Counted from the stretch's first letter, positions 7,717 to 17,574 are shown. The stretch is DNA of 48,326 nt from Flavobacteriaceae bacterium (GCA_017852075.1 JAFMLQ010000014.1:1-48326), one strand, 5' to 3'. The notes: generated by a model from the letters alone, not told the origin. Numbers and translations: made by a program.

Positions 7717-8859
7717 ATGAATGTGTATTTTGACAATGCGGCCACCACTCCAATGCGAAAAGAAGTGATCCAGTCAATTTCTACAGTAATGGAAGCTTGT
7801 TTTGGCAATCCCTCTTCTACTCATGCTTTTGGTAGAAGCGCTAAAACCCATATTGAAACCGCTAGAAAGGGAATTGCTCGTTTATTGAATGCAGCTCCTC
7901 AAGAAATTATTTTCACATCAGGAGGAACCGAATCGGACAATATGATACTGAACTGTGCTGTCAAAGACCTTGGAGTGACCACACTTATCTCTTCTCCCAT
8001 TGAACATCATGCGGTGCTTCACGCTTTGGAGGCGCTAAAGAAAATGCACCAAGTCAAAATAGCTTATGTCAATATTGATGACTCAGGATCTGTAGATTTA
8101 AATCACCTTGAAACCTTGTTGCAGGAGGATGATTCTAAAAAATTGGTAAGTCTGATGCATGTCAATAATGAAATTGGAAATATTTTAAGTCTGCAACAAG
8201 TAGGATCACTTTGTCATGCACACGGCGCCTTTTTTCATACCGATGCGGTCCAAGGGGTAGGACATTATACTTTCGATATGGGTCAACTTCCAATTGATTT
8301 TCTCTCCTCCGCTGCACATAAATATCACGGCCCAAAAGGAATAGGTTTTTCTTTTGTTAGAAAAAATACAGGACTGGAGCCTTTTATTCATGGAGGAGCT
8401 CAAGAACGCGGTTTGCGAGCAGGAACAGAATCTGTTCATAATATCGTGGGGATGTACAAGGCACTGGAGTTGGCTTATGGAAACTTAGAGGAGGAACGCT
8501 TTCAGGTTTTGGAGTTAAAAAAATATTTCAAGTCTTCTTTGCTGGAGGTTTTCCCAAGTGCTCATTTCAATGGTCTTTCAGGAGATGACCAATCGAGTAC
8601 CTACACCCTTGTCAATGTGGCCTTGCCCATCGCTAAAGAGAAAGTAAGTTTGCTCGATTTTCATCTGGATTTAAAAGGGGTAGCTTGTTCTAAAGGCAGT
8701 GCATGCCAATCGGGGAGTAGCTCTGGTTCTCATGTGTTGAATGCCATCCAATCGGAAACACTTCAAAACTGGCCCTCTTTACGTTTTTCCTTTTCTGTGT
8801 TCAATACCCGAGAAGAAGTGGATTATGTCATCGCTACATTAAAAGAGTTTGTCGCTTGA
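7717..8859 (+). CDS. Cysteine desulfurase, IscS/NifS family
   Basis: A 380-residue class V PLP aminotransferase-fold enzyme that moves sulfur from cysteine to an enzyme persulfide for Fe-S clusters or tRNA thiolation. It has FDNAATTPM at the N-terminus, TSGGTESDN, the PLP lysine Lys202 in SAAHKYHGPKG, and the persulfide Cys330 in SKGSACQSGS on a short IscS-like loop. No iscU, sufE or other Fe-S assembly gene is next to it, so the sulfur acceptor cannot be deduced; it may be a second copy beside a SUF system elsewhere. It lies 12 bases after rocD. Confidence 0.9.
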   Translation: MNVYFDNAATTPMRKEVIQSISTVMEACFGNPSSTHAFGRSAKTHIETARKGIARLLNAAPQEIIFTSGGTESDNMILNCAVKDLGVTTLISSPIEHHAVLHALEALKKMHQVKIAYVNIDDSGSVDLNHLETLLQEDDSKKLVSLMHVNNEIGNILSLQQVGSLCHAHGAFFHTDAVQGVGHYTFDMGQLPIDFLSSAAHKYHGPKGIGFSFVRKNTGLEPFIHGGAQERGLRAGTESVHNIVGMYKALELAYGNLEEERFQVLELKKYFKSSLLEVFPSAHFNGLSGDDQSSTYTLVNVALPIAKEKVSLLDFHLDLKGVACSKGSACQSGSSSGSHVLNAIQSETLQNWPSLRFSFSVFNTREEVDYVIATLKEFVA

Positions 8860-8882
8860 AAAGTGAGGTTTCTTAAATCAAA

Positions 8883-10547
8883 TTAGTTGGACTTCTTATA
8901 AAACTCCTGTTTAAAAAGGGTTTTATTACCCACCTGATCCTCCGCCTCAATGGTCAATTGATGCGATGTTGCCTCAAAATTCAGGTCGTTCAAGTCGTAA
9001 ACGAGACTGTTGTTTTTAGGTTCGTGTTCTAGACGAATCCATCGGCCATTGATTTCTCCCCGGATTGTTTTTATTCCTGAATAATCGTCAGAGATTTTAA
9101 ATCTTAAAAAACTGTAATTGCTCAACCATTGCTTGTCTTTAAAATTTACAGCTTTTATGGTTGGCGCTACACTGTCTCTGCTGATCACAAAGCTACCGAG
9201 TGTTTTCGATTTCCCCTGCCAAAATCCCCCTTTGTGATAAGATGAAAAAAAACGAGTCTTCCCTTTTTTGTTTACAAATCCTAAAAAGGATTGGGCAATT
9301 GTCAGACTATCTCCCTTTGGGATTTTATATTTTACCTCGTAGGCTTTTTGTAAAGGATAGTCATCTTTTCCAACATACAGTGTGTCTCCTAGGTTTTCTA
9401 CTTTTACATCTACCGTATCAAAGAAACTCTCCTTTGGAAAATAAACCGATTTATTTTCAAAGTCAAACAAATAATCTTTTGAGAAATCTAAGGGATTCTC
9501 CATAGTAATCTTCTGAATACCCTTTTCAGAAGAACCCGTAAGGTAGGCTTCGATATAACTTGTGTTTTGATGGTAATCTTTTATTTCAACAAGAAGTTGA
9601 TAGGATTTTCCAGGCTCTATTTTTAATCTACCCGAGCGAGTAGAATCTTGTAAAAAAGACAGTTTTTGTTTCGGATGGGCTACAAGTCGCTGAATTCTTC
9701 TGTTGTTTTCGGATAGCTCTCGATAATCAATCAGCACATTGATGTATTTCGAGTCATTAAAGGACATTCGATCCATTTGGTAGGAAAAGTATTCGATTCC
9801 ATTCAATCGAACTGAAGCGCTATAGACCCCATTTTTATTATAAGATTGATTTTGACGATCGAACAAACGCACCCCAACATTGACCTCTCCAGAGGTGCTT
9901 ATTCCCGCAGTGGTATAAACACTATCATTTTTTTTTACCAAAGGATATTCCTTTCTTGAACTGAAAGGATCGGTTCCCGAATAGAGATAAAGATTTTGAA
10001 TTTGGGGGCGTTGGGTGTCTTCTATACCCAAGGGATACTCCATGGCATTGATCGGGAGTTGCCCTTTCGTTTCACGCATTTCAAAATGTAAATGGGGACC
10101 ATAGGATTCTCCTGTATTTCCAGAATAGGCAATAATCTCTCCAGCTTTGACAGCCAACTCATTGGCTTTGGGAAAAAGTTGAATGGTATAGGATTCTTTT
10201 TGGTATTGTTTTTCTTTGACATAAGTTTCAATTTTTGGCGCAAATTTCTTTAAATGGGCATACACCGAAGTTGTTCCATCGGGGTGCTCTATATACAAGG
10301 CTTTTCCATAACCACTTACACTGACACGTACCCTACTGACCCATCCTGATTGGACACTTTTTACACTCAGTCCCTGACGCCCTTGGGTCCGTATATCTAG
10401 TCCTGCGTGAAAATGATTGTTGCGAAACTCTCCAAAGGTTCCTGAAAGTTGTATTGGAATATTTAAAGGAGCAACCCAGTCAGATTGGGATTGACTGTGT
10501 GAGAGGAAACGAAAGGTGAGTAAGAGGAAAAAAAAAATTGATTTCAA
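8883..10547 (-). CDS. M23 family metallopeptidase, exported
   Basis: A 554-residue protein with a signal peptide (about 1-19) and a lysostaphin/LytM-type M23 domain at about 40-165. Zinc ligands are visible: His47 and Asp51 in HFHAGLD, and His154 in PHLHFE, with His98 (YAHL) and His152 as catalytic helpers. It probably cuts peptidoglycan cross-links or other envelope proteins. The remaining 380 residues are beta-rich and resemble no domain I can name. The first possible start is TTG at 10547, since an in-frame TGA stands 12 bases upstream, and the signal peptide begins right there, so I take TTG as the start. Single gene, convergent with the desulfurase. Confidence 0.88.
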   Translation of the reverse strand: MKSIFFFLLLTFRFLSHSQSQSDWVAPLNIPIQLSGTFGEFRNNHFHAGLDIRTQGRQGLSVKSVQSGWVSRVRVSVSGYGKALYIEHPDGTTSVYAHLKKFAPKIETYVKEKQYQKESYTIQLFPKANELAVKAGEIIAYSGNTGESYGPHLHFEMRETKGQLPINAMEYPLGIEDTQRPQIQNLYLYSGTDPFSSRKEYPLVKKNDSVYTTAGISTSGEVNVGVRLFDRQNQSYNKNGVYSASVRLNGIEYFSYQMDRMSFNDSKYINVLIDYRELSENNRRIQRLVAHPKQKLSFLQDSTRSGRLKIEPGKSYQLLVEIKDYHQNTSYIEAYLTGSSEKGIQKITMENPLDFSKDYLFDFENKSVYFPKESFFDTVDVKVENLGDTLYVGKDDYPLQKAYEVKYKIPKGDSLTIAQSFLGFVNKKGKTRFFSSYHKGGFWQGKSKTLGSFVISRDSVAPTIKAVNFKDKQWLSNYSFLRFKISDDYSGIKTIRGEINGRWIRLEHEPKNNSLVYDLNDLNFEATSHQLTIEAEDQVGNKTLFKQEFYKKSN

Positions 10548-10664
10548 GCCTGATGATTTTCAATGCAATATAAAAAACCAATTTCTTTTAGATAAATTTT
10601 TTGAGAGGTTGTTAAAGTTTTTAAAACTATATTACAAGGAATGCTTTAAATAAGAAAGAATCAA

Positions 10665-10672
10665 TAAATTTG
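10665..10672 (+). promoter_or_regulatory. Candidate -7 promoter element of the zapA operon
   Basis: TAAATTTG is a perfect TAnnTTTG. It lies 31 bases before the ATG of the coiled-coil gene at 10704. No TTG is present at a good -33 distance. Confidence 0.5.
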
Positions 10673-10703
10673 TTTAAAGAGTGAATAATTCCAATTTTAA
10701 AGA

Positions 10704-11000
10704 ATGGATCAAAAGCCTTTAGCGATTGCTACCTTAGAGGAAAAAATCATTGGCTTGTTGAACAGGTTGAAAGAAAACCATCTCAACTTAACCCAATTGA
10801 AAGTATCTAATGATACCCTCATACAGCAAAACAAATCACTGGAGGAAAAGATTTTACATTTGAAGGAAGAGAATAAATCCTTAAAAATTGCAAATAATTT
10901 ACTCGGCAGTAGTGAAGGTAAAACACAAACAAAAACGAAGATAAATAGTTTGATCAAGGAAGTTGATTATTGTTTACAGCAGCTATCAGAAATGAATTAG
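10704..11000 (+). CDS. Small coiled-coil protein next to ZapA
   Basis: A 98-residue cytoplasmic protein, charged and almost entirely heptad-patterned from about residue 10 to 70 (LEEKIIGLLNRL, LEEKILHLKEENKSLKIAN), with no cysteine-rich or enzymatic motif. It ends four bases before zapA. Its size and the long coiled coil recall ZapB, the partner of ZapA in Enterobacteria, but there is no sequence evidence of homology; a division role is inferred from position only. Confidence 0.75.
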   Translation: MDQKPLAIATLEEKIIGLLNRLKENHLNLTQLKVSNDTLIQQNKSLEEKILHLKEENKSLKIANNLLGSSEGKTQTKTKINSLIKEVDYCLQQLSEMN

Positions 11001-11004
11001 ACCT

Positions 11005-11298
11005 ATGAGTAATCTTTTAAAAATAAAGCTAACCATTGGAAATAGGGTGTATCCCTTGTCTGTGGCCCCAGAACAAGAGGCATCTCTCCGTGCCTCTGCC
11101 AAAAAAATTGAGGCAACCGTTCAACAACTTGAAAAAAACTATGCTGTTCGTGACAAGCAAGATGTGCTTGCAATGTGTTCCCTTCAATATGCAGCGCAAC
11201 TAGAACAATCAAAAAATCAACCCAGTCTTTCTCATTCTGATGATGAGAAAATCAAAGAACTGATAGATATGATTGATGTTCATTTGGACGCTTATTAA
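11005..11298 (+). CDS. zapA: Cell division protein ZapA
   Basis: A 97-residue ZapA-family protein. The N-terminal part (KIKLTIGNRVYPLSVAPEQEASLRASAKKIE) matches the FtsZ-binding domain, followed by a C-terminal helical dimerisation segment. ZapA cross-links FtsZ protofilaments in the Z ring. It lies between a coiled-coil partner gene and a 6S-like RNA. The zapA to 6S RNA order also occurs in E. coli (zapA-ssrS), which supports both calls. Confidence 0.88.
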   Translation: MSNLLKIKLTIGNRVYPLSVAPEQEASLRASAKKIEATVQQLEKNYAVRDKQDVLAMCSLQYAAQLEQSKNQPSLSHSDDEKIKELIDMIDVHLDAY

Positions 11299-11320
11299 GT
11301 TCTGAAGACAATAGTACAAC

Positions 11321-11488
11321 ACTGCCTGTATTAGTATTTTTTTGATAAACTCAACGAGCTTTTAATTCAGAGAGGTGAGTTTCAGTTGTAAAAGCAAGCT
11401 GCCTTGTAGCAGATCCTTGACCAATTGTGTAGCCTCAAACTTGATTTTTAGGAGTTTATACAAAAAGCCCGCTAATACAGGTTTTTTT
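11321..11488 (+). ncRNA. ssrS: 6S-like RNA (6S-Flavo type), between zapA and rny
   Basis: The region folds into one long rod. The closing stem CCTGTATTAG (11325-11334) pairs perfectly with CTAATACAGG (11472-11481) and runs straight into seven T (11482-11488), which act as terminator. Further in, ATAAACTC (11345-11352) pairs with GAGTTTAT (11452-11459). Weaker helices continue toward the middle (TGAGTTT with AAACTTG, CAGTTG with CAATTG), and a small CTGC...GCAG hairpin caps it. A long imperfect rod of about 160 nt with an internal bulge mimicking open promoter DNA is the hallmark of 6S RNA, which binds RNA polymerase. The position beside zapA matches E. coli. The 5' end is estimated. Confidence 0.75.
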
Positions 11489-11506
11489 AACAAATGATTA
11501 GAAAAA

Positions 11507-13069
11507 ATGGAATCCTACATATCTTATATACCCACGGTTATCGCACTCTTTGTGGGCTTGTTTTTGGGGGTGCTCTTAAAAAAGGGAAAACATAAAAATT
11601 TACTAGAAGCTGCAACCAAAGAAGCTGATGAACTCCTGAGAAATGCAAAGTTAGAAGCAGAATCCACCAAAAAAGACAAAATGCTTCAAGCTAAGGAACA
11701 CTTTATTGAATTGAAGTCTAAACACGATAGTGAGATCCACCAGCGTGAAAAAAGAATAAGTGAGATAGAAGCTAAAGTACGTCAATTGCAATCCGTAGCC
11801 CATAAGGAAGTAATAAAGAATACAGACTTACAGCACAAATTAAAGGAGCAAACTTCTCTACTGGAAATAAAACAATCGAAAGTTGAAGCAAAAGAGTTGG
11901 AGTTGGACGAGAAAATTAAAATTCAAATAGCAAAATTGGAAGCACTATCCAACCTCTCTGCAGAAGAAGCCAAAGAGGAAATGATGGAAAGTTTGAAGGA
12001 AAAAGTTAAATCGGATGCAATGATCTTTATCCAGCACAGTGTCGAAGAAGCTAAACTCACTGCACAGCAGGAAGCGAAAAAAATAATCATCAATACCATA
12101 CAGCGGATAGGTACCGAAGAAGCTGTAGACAATTGTGTGTCAATTTTCAATTTGGATTCTGATGATGTAAAAGGTAGAATTATTGGAAGGGAAGGACGTA
12201 ACATTCGTGTGCTAGAAGCAGAAACAGGAGTAGAAATTATTGTAGACGACACCCCTGAAGCTATTATTTTGTCCTGTTTTGATCCAGTACGTAGGGAAAT
12301 AGCAAGACTTTCATTACACCGTTTGGTTAGCGATGGAAGAATTCACCCGGCTCGTATCGAGGAAGTAGTCCATAAGACAAGAAAACAGATTGAAAATGAG
12401 ATTGTTGAAGTGGGAAAACAAACAGTTATTGATCTAGGAATTCACGGGCTGCATCCAGAATTAGTTCGAGTTGTAGGGCGAATGAAGTACCGCTCTTCTT
12501 ATGGTCAAAACCTATTGCAACACTCTCGGGAAGTCGCCAAACTTTGTGGGGTTATGGCATCAGAATTAGGTCTTAATTCTAAAATGGCCAAACGCGCAGG
12601 TTTATTACATGACATTGGGAAAGTTCCTGAAGAAGAAGCTGAAACCCCACATGCTTTGTTGGGAATGGAGTGGGCAGAAAAACACGGAGAAAAGCCCGAA
12701 GTATGTAATGCCATTGGCGCTCACCATGACGAAATTGAAATGACCTCTTTGCTTGCTCCCATTGTACAAGTGTGTGATGCAATTTCAGGTGCTCGTCCTG
12801 GAGCGAGAAGACAAGTTTTGGACAGTTATGTACAACGACTAAAGGATCTTGAAAAAATCGCCCTAGATTTTAATGGGGTAAACAAAGCGTATGCCATTCA
12901 AGCAGGCCGTGAATTAAGGGTTTTTGTAGAAAGTGAAAAAGTCTCTGACAATCACGCTTCCCGGTTATCTTTTGAAATTTCTCAAAAAATTCAGACAGAC
13001 ATGACCTATCCAGGTCAAGTAAAGGTTACTGTAATTCGAGAAACACGAGCGGTAAATGTGGCAAAATAA
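11507..13069 (+). CDS. rny: Ribonuclease Y
   Basis: A 520-residue membrane-anchored endoribonuclease that starts bulk mRNA decay. It has one N-terminal transmembrane helix (about 6-25), a long charged coiled coil (30-190), a KH RNA-binding domain with [12 protein letters not shown] at about 226-237, and an HD domain with AGLLHDIGK and AIGAHHDE, whose His and Asp residues bind metal. Length matches the family. It follows the 6S-like RNA; no separate promoter is obvious, so read-through from the zapA side or an undetected promoter in the 6S region must drive it. Confidence 0.95.
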   Translation: MESYISYIPTVIALFVGLFLGVLLKKGKHKNLLEAATKEADELLRNAKLEAESTKKDKMLQAKEHFIELKSKHDSEIHQREKRISEIEAKVRQLQSVAHKEVIKNTDLQHKLKEQTSLLEIKQSKVEAKELELDEKIKIQIAKLEALSNLSAEEAKEEMMESLKEKVKSDAMIFIQHSVEEAKLTAQQEAKKIIINTIQRIGTEEAVDNCVSIFNLDSDDVKGRIIGREGRNIRVLEAETGVEIIVDDTPEAIILSCFDPVRREIARLSLHRLVSDGRIHPARIEEVVHKTRKQIENEIVEVGKQTVIDLGIHGLHPELVRVVGRMKYRSSYGQNLLQHSREVAKLCGVMASELGLNSKMAKRAGLLHDIGKVPEEEAETPHALLGMEWAEKHGEKPEVCNAIGAHHDEIEMTSLLAPIVQVCDAISGARPGARRQVLDSYVQRLKDLEKIALDFNGVNKAYAIQAGRELRVFVESEKVSDNHASRLSFEISQKIQTDMTYPGQVKVTVIRETRAVNVAK

Positions 13070-13071
13070 GG

Positions 13072-13821
13072 TTACAAATTCATCAAGAACCCATAAACCA
13101 AACCTGCCAATGCACCTCCTGTAAAAGGACCTAAAATTGGAATCCAGCTATAGCTCCAGTCTGCATCCTTATTTTTTCTTGGTAAAAACCGATAGACCAG
13201 TCGGGGCCCAAAGTCCCGCGCGGGATTGATGGCGTAGCCTGTGGTTCCTCCCAGTGTCATCCCAATAAGCCATACGAGGATTCCTACTGGAAGTGCATCT
13301 AAAGCTCCCAATCCAAAGTTTTGAACTTCAGAACCGCTAATTTCAATATTGGGACCGACTATAAATAATGCTCCAAATACTAACATAAAAGTCCCGATAG
13401 CTTCACTAAAAAAATTGTTTTTTAAGTTGCGAATTGCCGGTCCGGTACAAAATGTACTTCGGACTGTAGCCTCATCCTCAGTCAAACGATAATGATCAAT
13501 ATAGGTAAGGTAGGCCAACCAACTTCCGAACATAGCACCTAGGAGTTGAGCGCCAAAATAGCCAGGTACCAGTGACCAAGAAAATTTTCCTGCTACAGCC
13601 AATCCTAACGTGACCGCAGGGTTGAGGTGCGCCCCGCTGGATTGTGAAGTAATATATACACTCACAAAGACAGCAAATCCCCAAGCTGCTGTAATGAGTA
13701 CCCAAGGAGTTTGGGCCTCTGCAATGGTTTTTTTTAGGTTGACATTTGCGACCACTCCTACTCCAAATAAAAGTAAGGTTGTCGTTCCGATAAACTCAGC
13801 TAGATAGGGGTGTAAAATCAT
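13072..13821 (-). CDS. glpF: Glycerol uptake facilitator (MIP/aquaglyceroporin)
   Basis: A 249-residue inner-membrane channel with six helices and two NPA half-helices: GAHLNPAVTLG (Asn67-Ala69) and GYAINPARDFGPR near residue 200. The Asp after the second NPAR is characteristic of glycerol facilitators as opposed to water-only aquaporins. Its ATG overlaps the stop of glpD in an ATGA junction, which places it last in the glpK-glpD-glpF unit. It passes glycerol inward for phosphorylation by GlpK. Confidence 0.93.
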   Translation of the reverse strand: MILHPYLAEFIGTTTLLLFGVGVVANVNLKKTIAEAQTPWVLITAAWGFAVFVSVYITSQSSGAHLNPAVTLGLAVAGKFSWSLVPGYFGAQLLGAMFGSWLAYLTYIDHYRLTEDEATVRSTFCTGPAIRNLKNNFFSEAIGTFMLVFGALFIVGPNIEISGSEVQNFGLGALDALPVGILVWLIGMTLGGTTGYAINPARDFGPRLVYRFLPRKNKDADWSYSWIPILGPFTGGALAGLVYGFLMNL

Positions 13822-15365
13822 AATTGGTAATTTTTAATTATGGAATTTAATGATTTTAGTTCACTATCTATCCAAGCTTGGTCTTGATTTAGAATTTGAG
13901 CCATAATTTCGGCTACTTCAGGAGCAATTTTTGCAGTTTCATTAGCATCTAAAAACAAACCACGAGTTCTACGTGCTAAAACATCTTCTAAGCGCAGAGC
14001 CATTTCTTCTTTTACGGCCCAGTGAATTTGATTTTTTGTGATGTGTATTTTTTCTGAAAGAGATTGGTTTCCATTGGGATCTAAATCTCTGATCTTTGAA
14101 GCCTCGCTTCCATAAAAATGTAGGGAATCGTTCCAGTCTGAATTTGCTTCAAAACCAAAAATCGGAAGGTTTTTTGTGGTGCAATTGCGTTCTGAAAAAC
14201 CGCCCACCATTTGAACGGTATTGATTGTGTCTTCAGCAATCTTGCGATAGGTTGTCCATTTTCCTCCTAATACACTTACTAAGCCACTGGTGCTAACGGT
14301 TATTTTATGGTGGCGAGAAACTTCCTTGGTACTTTCTTTATTTTCTTCTGATGCTGCAAGGGGACGAAGCCCTGCAAATACACTTTTTACATCAGATCTC
14401 TTTGGCTTTTTCGTCATGTAGGTTCCGGCATTGTCTAAAATAAATTGAATTTCCTCATCTAGTGCTTTAGGTTCTTCAAGTGTTTCTTCCATAGGCGTAT
14501 CTGTAGTGCCCACCACTACATAATTATTCCAAGGTACGGCAAAAAGCACCCTCCCATCTGTAGTATGGGGAACCATAATGGCATGTGGACCATTAAGAAA
14601 CTTTTTTTCTAAAACAATATGAACTCCTTGCGAGGGACGAATCATCGGTTTTGAATTGGGTTGGTCTAGGGAGATGAGCTGATCAGAAAAAACACCTGTG
14701 GCATTGACCACCACTTTTGCTTTTATTTGGGTTTTGTTTCCGTTCAATTGATCTTGAATTTCTAAACCATCGATCAATTCCTTTTTTTTATGAAATCCAA
14801 CCACATTCATGTAGTTAACCAATGTGGCTCCTTCTTGCGCTGCAGTAAGAGCAAGACTAATGGCCATACGTGCATCATCAAATTGTCCATCGTGATAAAT
14901 CACTCCTCCACGCAAACCGTTCTTGTTGACGTTTGGGATGAGGGAAAGCGTTTCTTCTTTGTTTAAAAGGGTAGAAGGGCCTAATCCTAATTTGCCAGCC
15001 ATCATGTCATAGACTTTCAAGCCTAGTCCATAAAAAGGACTACTCCACCAGTCATAGGATGGAATAACAAAACTTAAATCACGAACTAGATGTGGCGCAT
15101 TTTTCCGAAGAATTCCACGTTCCCGTAAAGCTTCAATCACCAAAGAAATATCTCCATTTTGTAAGTATCGCACTCCCCCGTGAACCAGTTTTGTGCTTCT
15201 TGAGGAAGTTCCTTTAGCGAAGTCATTTTTTTCAAAAAGTACCGTTTTAAAACCTCGATTTGCAGCATCTACCGCAATTCCTAGTCCAGAAGCCCCTCCT
15301 CCAATAATGGCAACATCCCACTGCTGAGTCTGATGGATTTGTTTAAGATTTGCGGCTCTATTCAT
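13818..15365 (-). CDS. glpD: Glycerol-3-phosphate dehydrogenase/oxidase, FAD-dependent
   Basis: A 515-residue flavoprotein that oxidises glycerol-3-phosphate to dihydroxyacetone phosphate at the inner membrane and passes electrons to quinone. FAD-binding motif VAIIGGGASGLGIAVDAANRG near the N-terminus, then GTSSRSTKLVHGGVRYL, and the family C-terminal domain with ARRTRGLFLD. I start at the ATG at 15365; a TTG at 15368 directly before it is also possible. The start overlaps the end of glpK by 8 bases. Confidence 0.94.
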   Translation of the reverse strand: MNRAANLKQIHQTQQWDVAIIGGGASGLGIAVDAANRGFKTVLFEKNDFAKGTSSRSTKLVHGGVRYLQNGDISLVIEALRERGILRKNAPHLVRDLSFVIPSYDWWSSPFYGLGLKVYDMMAGKLGLGPSTLLNKEETLSLIPNVNKNGLRGGVIYHDGQFDDARMAISLALTAAQEGATLVNYMNVVGFHKKKELIDGLEIQDQLNGNKTQIKAKVVVNATGVFSDQLISLDQPNSKPMIRPSQGVHIVLEKKFLNGPHAIMVPHTTDGRVLFAVPWNNYVVVGTTDTPMEETLEEPKALDEEIQFILDNAGTYMTKKPKRSDVKSVFAGLRPLAASEENKESTKEVSRHHKITVSTSGLVSVLGGKWTTYRKIAEDTINTVQMVGGFSERNCTTKNLPIFGFEANSDWNDSLHFYGSEASKIRDLDPNGNQSLSEKIHITKNQIHWAVKEEMALRLEDVLARRTRGLFLDANETAKIAPEVAEIMAQILNQDQAWIDSELKSLNSIIKNYQL

Positions 15366-16851
15366 CAACCTTTGAATTACTTACTTTGGAAATGCGTTCT
15401 TTCCAATGGGTAATTATTTTTTGGGTTTCTTCGGTTTCTAAGGGAGTAAATTTCGCATCAATTTTCCATAGGTCTGAAAGACTTTCTAGAGAGGGCCAAT
15501 ACCCACTTGCAAGTCCTGCAAAAAAAGCAGCTCCAAGTGCAGTTGTTTCAGTAGTTTTGGGACGAATAACTTCCACATTCAATAGGTTAGATTGAATTTG
15601 CATCAAAAGATTGTTGGTACTTCCGCCGCCATCCACCTTCAAACTTTGGAAGGTAATGTCAGCATCTTTTTGCATAGCAGTTATAATTTCTTTGGTACGC
15701 ATGGCAATCGCTTCTAAAGTGGCTCTGGCAATATGTCCTTTTTGTGTACCACGGGTGATTCCAATAAGGGTTCCAGTAGCATGCGCATCCCAATAGGGTG
15801 CTCCCAAACCTGCAAGGGCAGGAATAAAAGTGACACCACCATTATTTTCAACACTCTCTGCCAAGGCTTCAATTTCTGGAGCAGATGAAATAATACCCAT
15901 TTGATCGCGCAGCCATTGGACGGCAGCTCCCGCCACAAAAACACTTCCTTCTAGGGCGTAATGGACTTTTCCATTAAGTTGATAACCAATAGTGGTTAAC
16001 ATTTTATTTTTTGACTGTACTGGAGTAGCTCCTGTATTCATGATACAAAAACAACCTGTTCCATAGGTGTTTTTCACATCACCTGGCTCGATACACATCT
16101 GTCCAAACAAGGCGGCTTGTTGGTCACCAGCAATTCCACTTATAGGGATGCTACTTCCTAAAAGAGCTTCATCAGTAGTGCCTACCTTTTCAGAACAAGA
16201 AACCACTTTAGGCAGTAGGGCTCTAGGTACATCTAAGGTGTCGAGCAATTCCTGATCCCATTCTAGAGTATGAATGTTAAAAAGTAAGGTGCGACTCGCA
16301 TTGGTCACATCGGTTACGTGAACTGCTCCCTTGGTAAGATTCCAAATTAGCCAGCTATCAACCGTTCCAAATGCAAGAGCTCCATTTTCCGCTTGTTTTC
16401 TCAGTTTGGGATCTTGATCTAAGATCCATTTGATTTTGGTTCCAGAAAAGTACGCATCTAGCAGAAGTCCTGTTTTTTCATAAAACAGAGACGCTTTCCC
16501 TTCTTTCTCCAAGGATTCACAAATTGAAGCGGTCCTACGATCTTGCCATACAATGGCTTTGTGTACAGGAACACCCGTATTCCGATCCCAAATGATTGTA
16601 GTCTCTCTTTGGTTTGTAATCCCCATAGCATGAATCTGGGCTGGACTGATCGAGTGGTTTTGAAGTACTTCTCGAATTGCTAAAAGTTGTGTTTCCCAAA
16701 TTTCCAGAGCATCGTGTTCTACCCAACTTTCTTTGGGGAAATGTTGAGTAAATTCATGTTGAGATACTCCCACAGCAGTTCCATTTCTATCAAATATTAT
16801 TGCTCTAGAGCTGGTGGTTCCCGCATCGATAGATAAAATATAATCGTTCAT
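15358..16851 (-). CDS. glpK: Glycerol kinase
   Basis: A 497-residue FGGY-family kinase that makes sn-glycerol-3-phosphate from glycerol and ATP. It carries the phosphate-1 motif DAGTTSSRAIIFD at the N-terminus, GITNQRETTIIWD, the catalytic Asp segment GIAGDQQAALFGQ and the C-terminal DGGGSTNNLLMQ. Length is normal. It is first of the glp trio but only 31 bases downstream of the Tat small-subunit gene, so the glp genes may belong to a longer six-gene transcript from 20279. Confidence 0.95.
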   Translation of the reverse strand: MNDYILSIDAGTTSSRAIIFDRNGTAVGVSQHEFTQHFPKESWVEHDALEIWETQLLAIREVLQNHSISPAQIHAMGITNQRETTIIWDRNTGVPVHKAIVWQDRRTASICESLEKEGKASLFYEKTGLLLDAYFSGTKIKWILDQDPKLRKQAENGALAFGTVDSWLIWNLTKGAVHVTDVTNASRTLLFNIHTLEWDQELLDTLDVPRALLPKVVSCSEKVGTTDEALLGSSIPISGIAGDQQAALFGQMCIEPGDVKNTYGTGCFCIMNTGATPVQSKNKMLTTIGYQLNGKVHYALEGSVFVAGAAVQWLRDQMGIISSAPEIEALAESVENNGGVTFIPALAGLGAPYWDAHATGTLIGITRGTQKGHIARATLEAIAMRTKEIITAMQKDADITFQSLKVDGGGSTNNLLMQIQSNLLNVEVIRPKTTETTALGAAFFAGLASGYWPSLESLSDLWKIDAKFTPLETEETQKIITHWKERISKVSNSKVDE

Positions 16852-16882
16852 AAAAAGGAGCTTTTAACTATAGAATAGATAA

Positions 16883-17572
16883 TTAAGTGATTAGATTACC
16901 CTCATCATCCCATTCTGCCAAATCATTTCGTTTAGACTGATCAATAAATTTGGCTTCCCAATCTTTGTCATAGGACAACCCATGTGCTTCTAAAACATCA
17001 CCTGGAACTCCATCCCAAATATTAGGTTGATTTCCTTTGTAGCCTAAGTCTTTGATTCCCACTTCAGAGGAGAAGTATCCAGATATGACTAAGTTTCTCA
17101 TGGTAGCAAAAAAGGCTTCTTCTTTTGTCTTTTCTCCTGACGCAAATGCCACTTCATCGAGAATTGATTTTTGTTCCCTTTCAGTACAGTTTACAAAAGG
17201 GTTATTAAATTTTTCAACTGCTGTAGTATCCATCCACTGAAGCCCTTCCCTCAAAACTTCCTGATAGGAGGGCGCATCTTTCACGATAAATTCTATAAAT
17301 TCAGGCACCTTAGCTTGATCAATAGTACCTTCTTCTGTGGGTGGAACAATTAAATTTGCCATAACCCGAATAGTGTTCATTTCTTCTTTGGAAAAAAAGA
17401 CTTGATTTAACAGCTCTAGATCGCGTTGTAATTCTTCTGGAGTTCGACCGTATTTGTATTTCCAAACGTTTTCATAAATCGCTTCCTTTTCTTTTGGAAG
17501 ACAGCCTTCTAATACTAAGCCACTGGCTAAAGAGCCGATTACGATTGTTTTTATACTGTCTCTTCTATTCAT
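16883..17572 (-). CDS. Gluconate 2-dehydrogenase subunit 3 family protein, Tat lipoprotein
   Basis: A 229-residue small subunit. The N-terminus MNRRDSIKTIVIGSLASG is a twin-arginine signal, followed by a lipobox-like VLEGC at about 20-24, so export by Tat and lipidation are likely. The rest matches the gluconate 2-dehydrogenase subunit 3 family, which partners GMC flavoproteins and carries them out of the cell. The GMC gene lies two bases upstream and encodes no signal peptide, which fits that piggy-back model. Exact substrate unknown. Confidence 0.85.
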   Translation of the reverse strand: MNRRDSIKTIVIGSLASGLVLEGCLPKEKEAIYENVWKYKYGRTPEELQRDLELLNQVFFSKEEMNTIRVMANLIVPPTEEGTIDQAKVPEFIEFIVKDAPSYQEVLREGLQWMDTTAVEKFNNPFVNCTEREQKSILDEVAFASGEKTKEEAFFATMRNLVISGYFSSEVGIKDLGYKGNQPNIWDGVPGDVLEAHGLSYDKDWEAKFIDQSKRNDLAEWDDEGNLIT

Positions 17573-17574
17573 AA

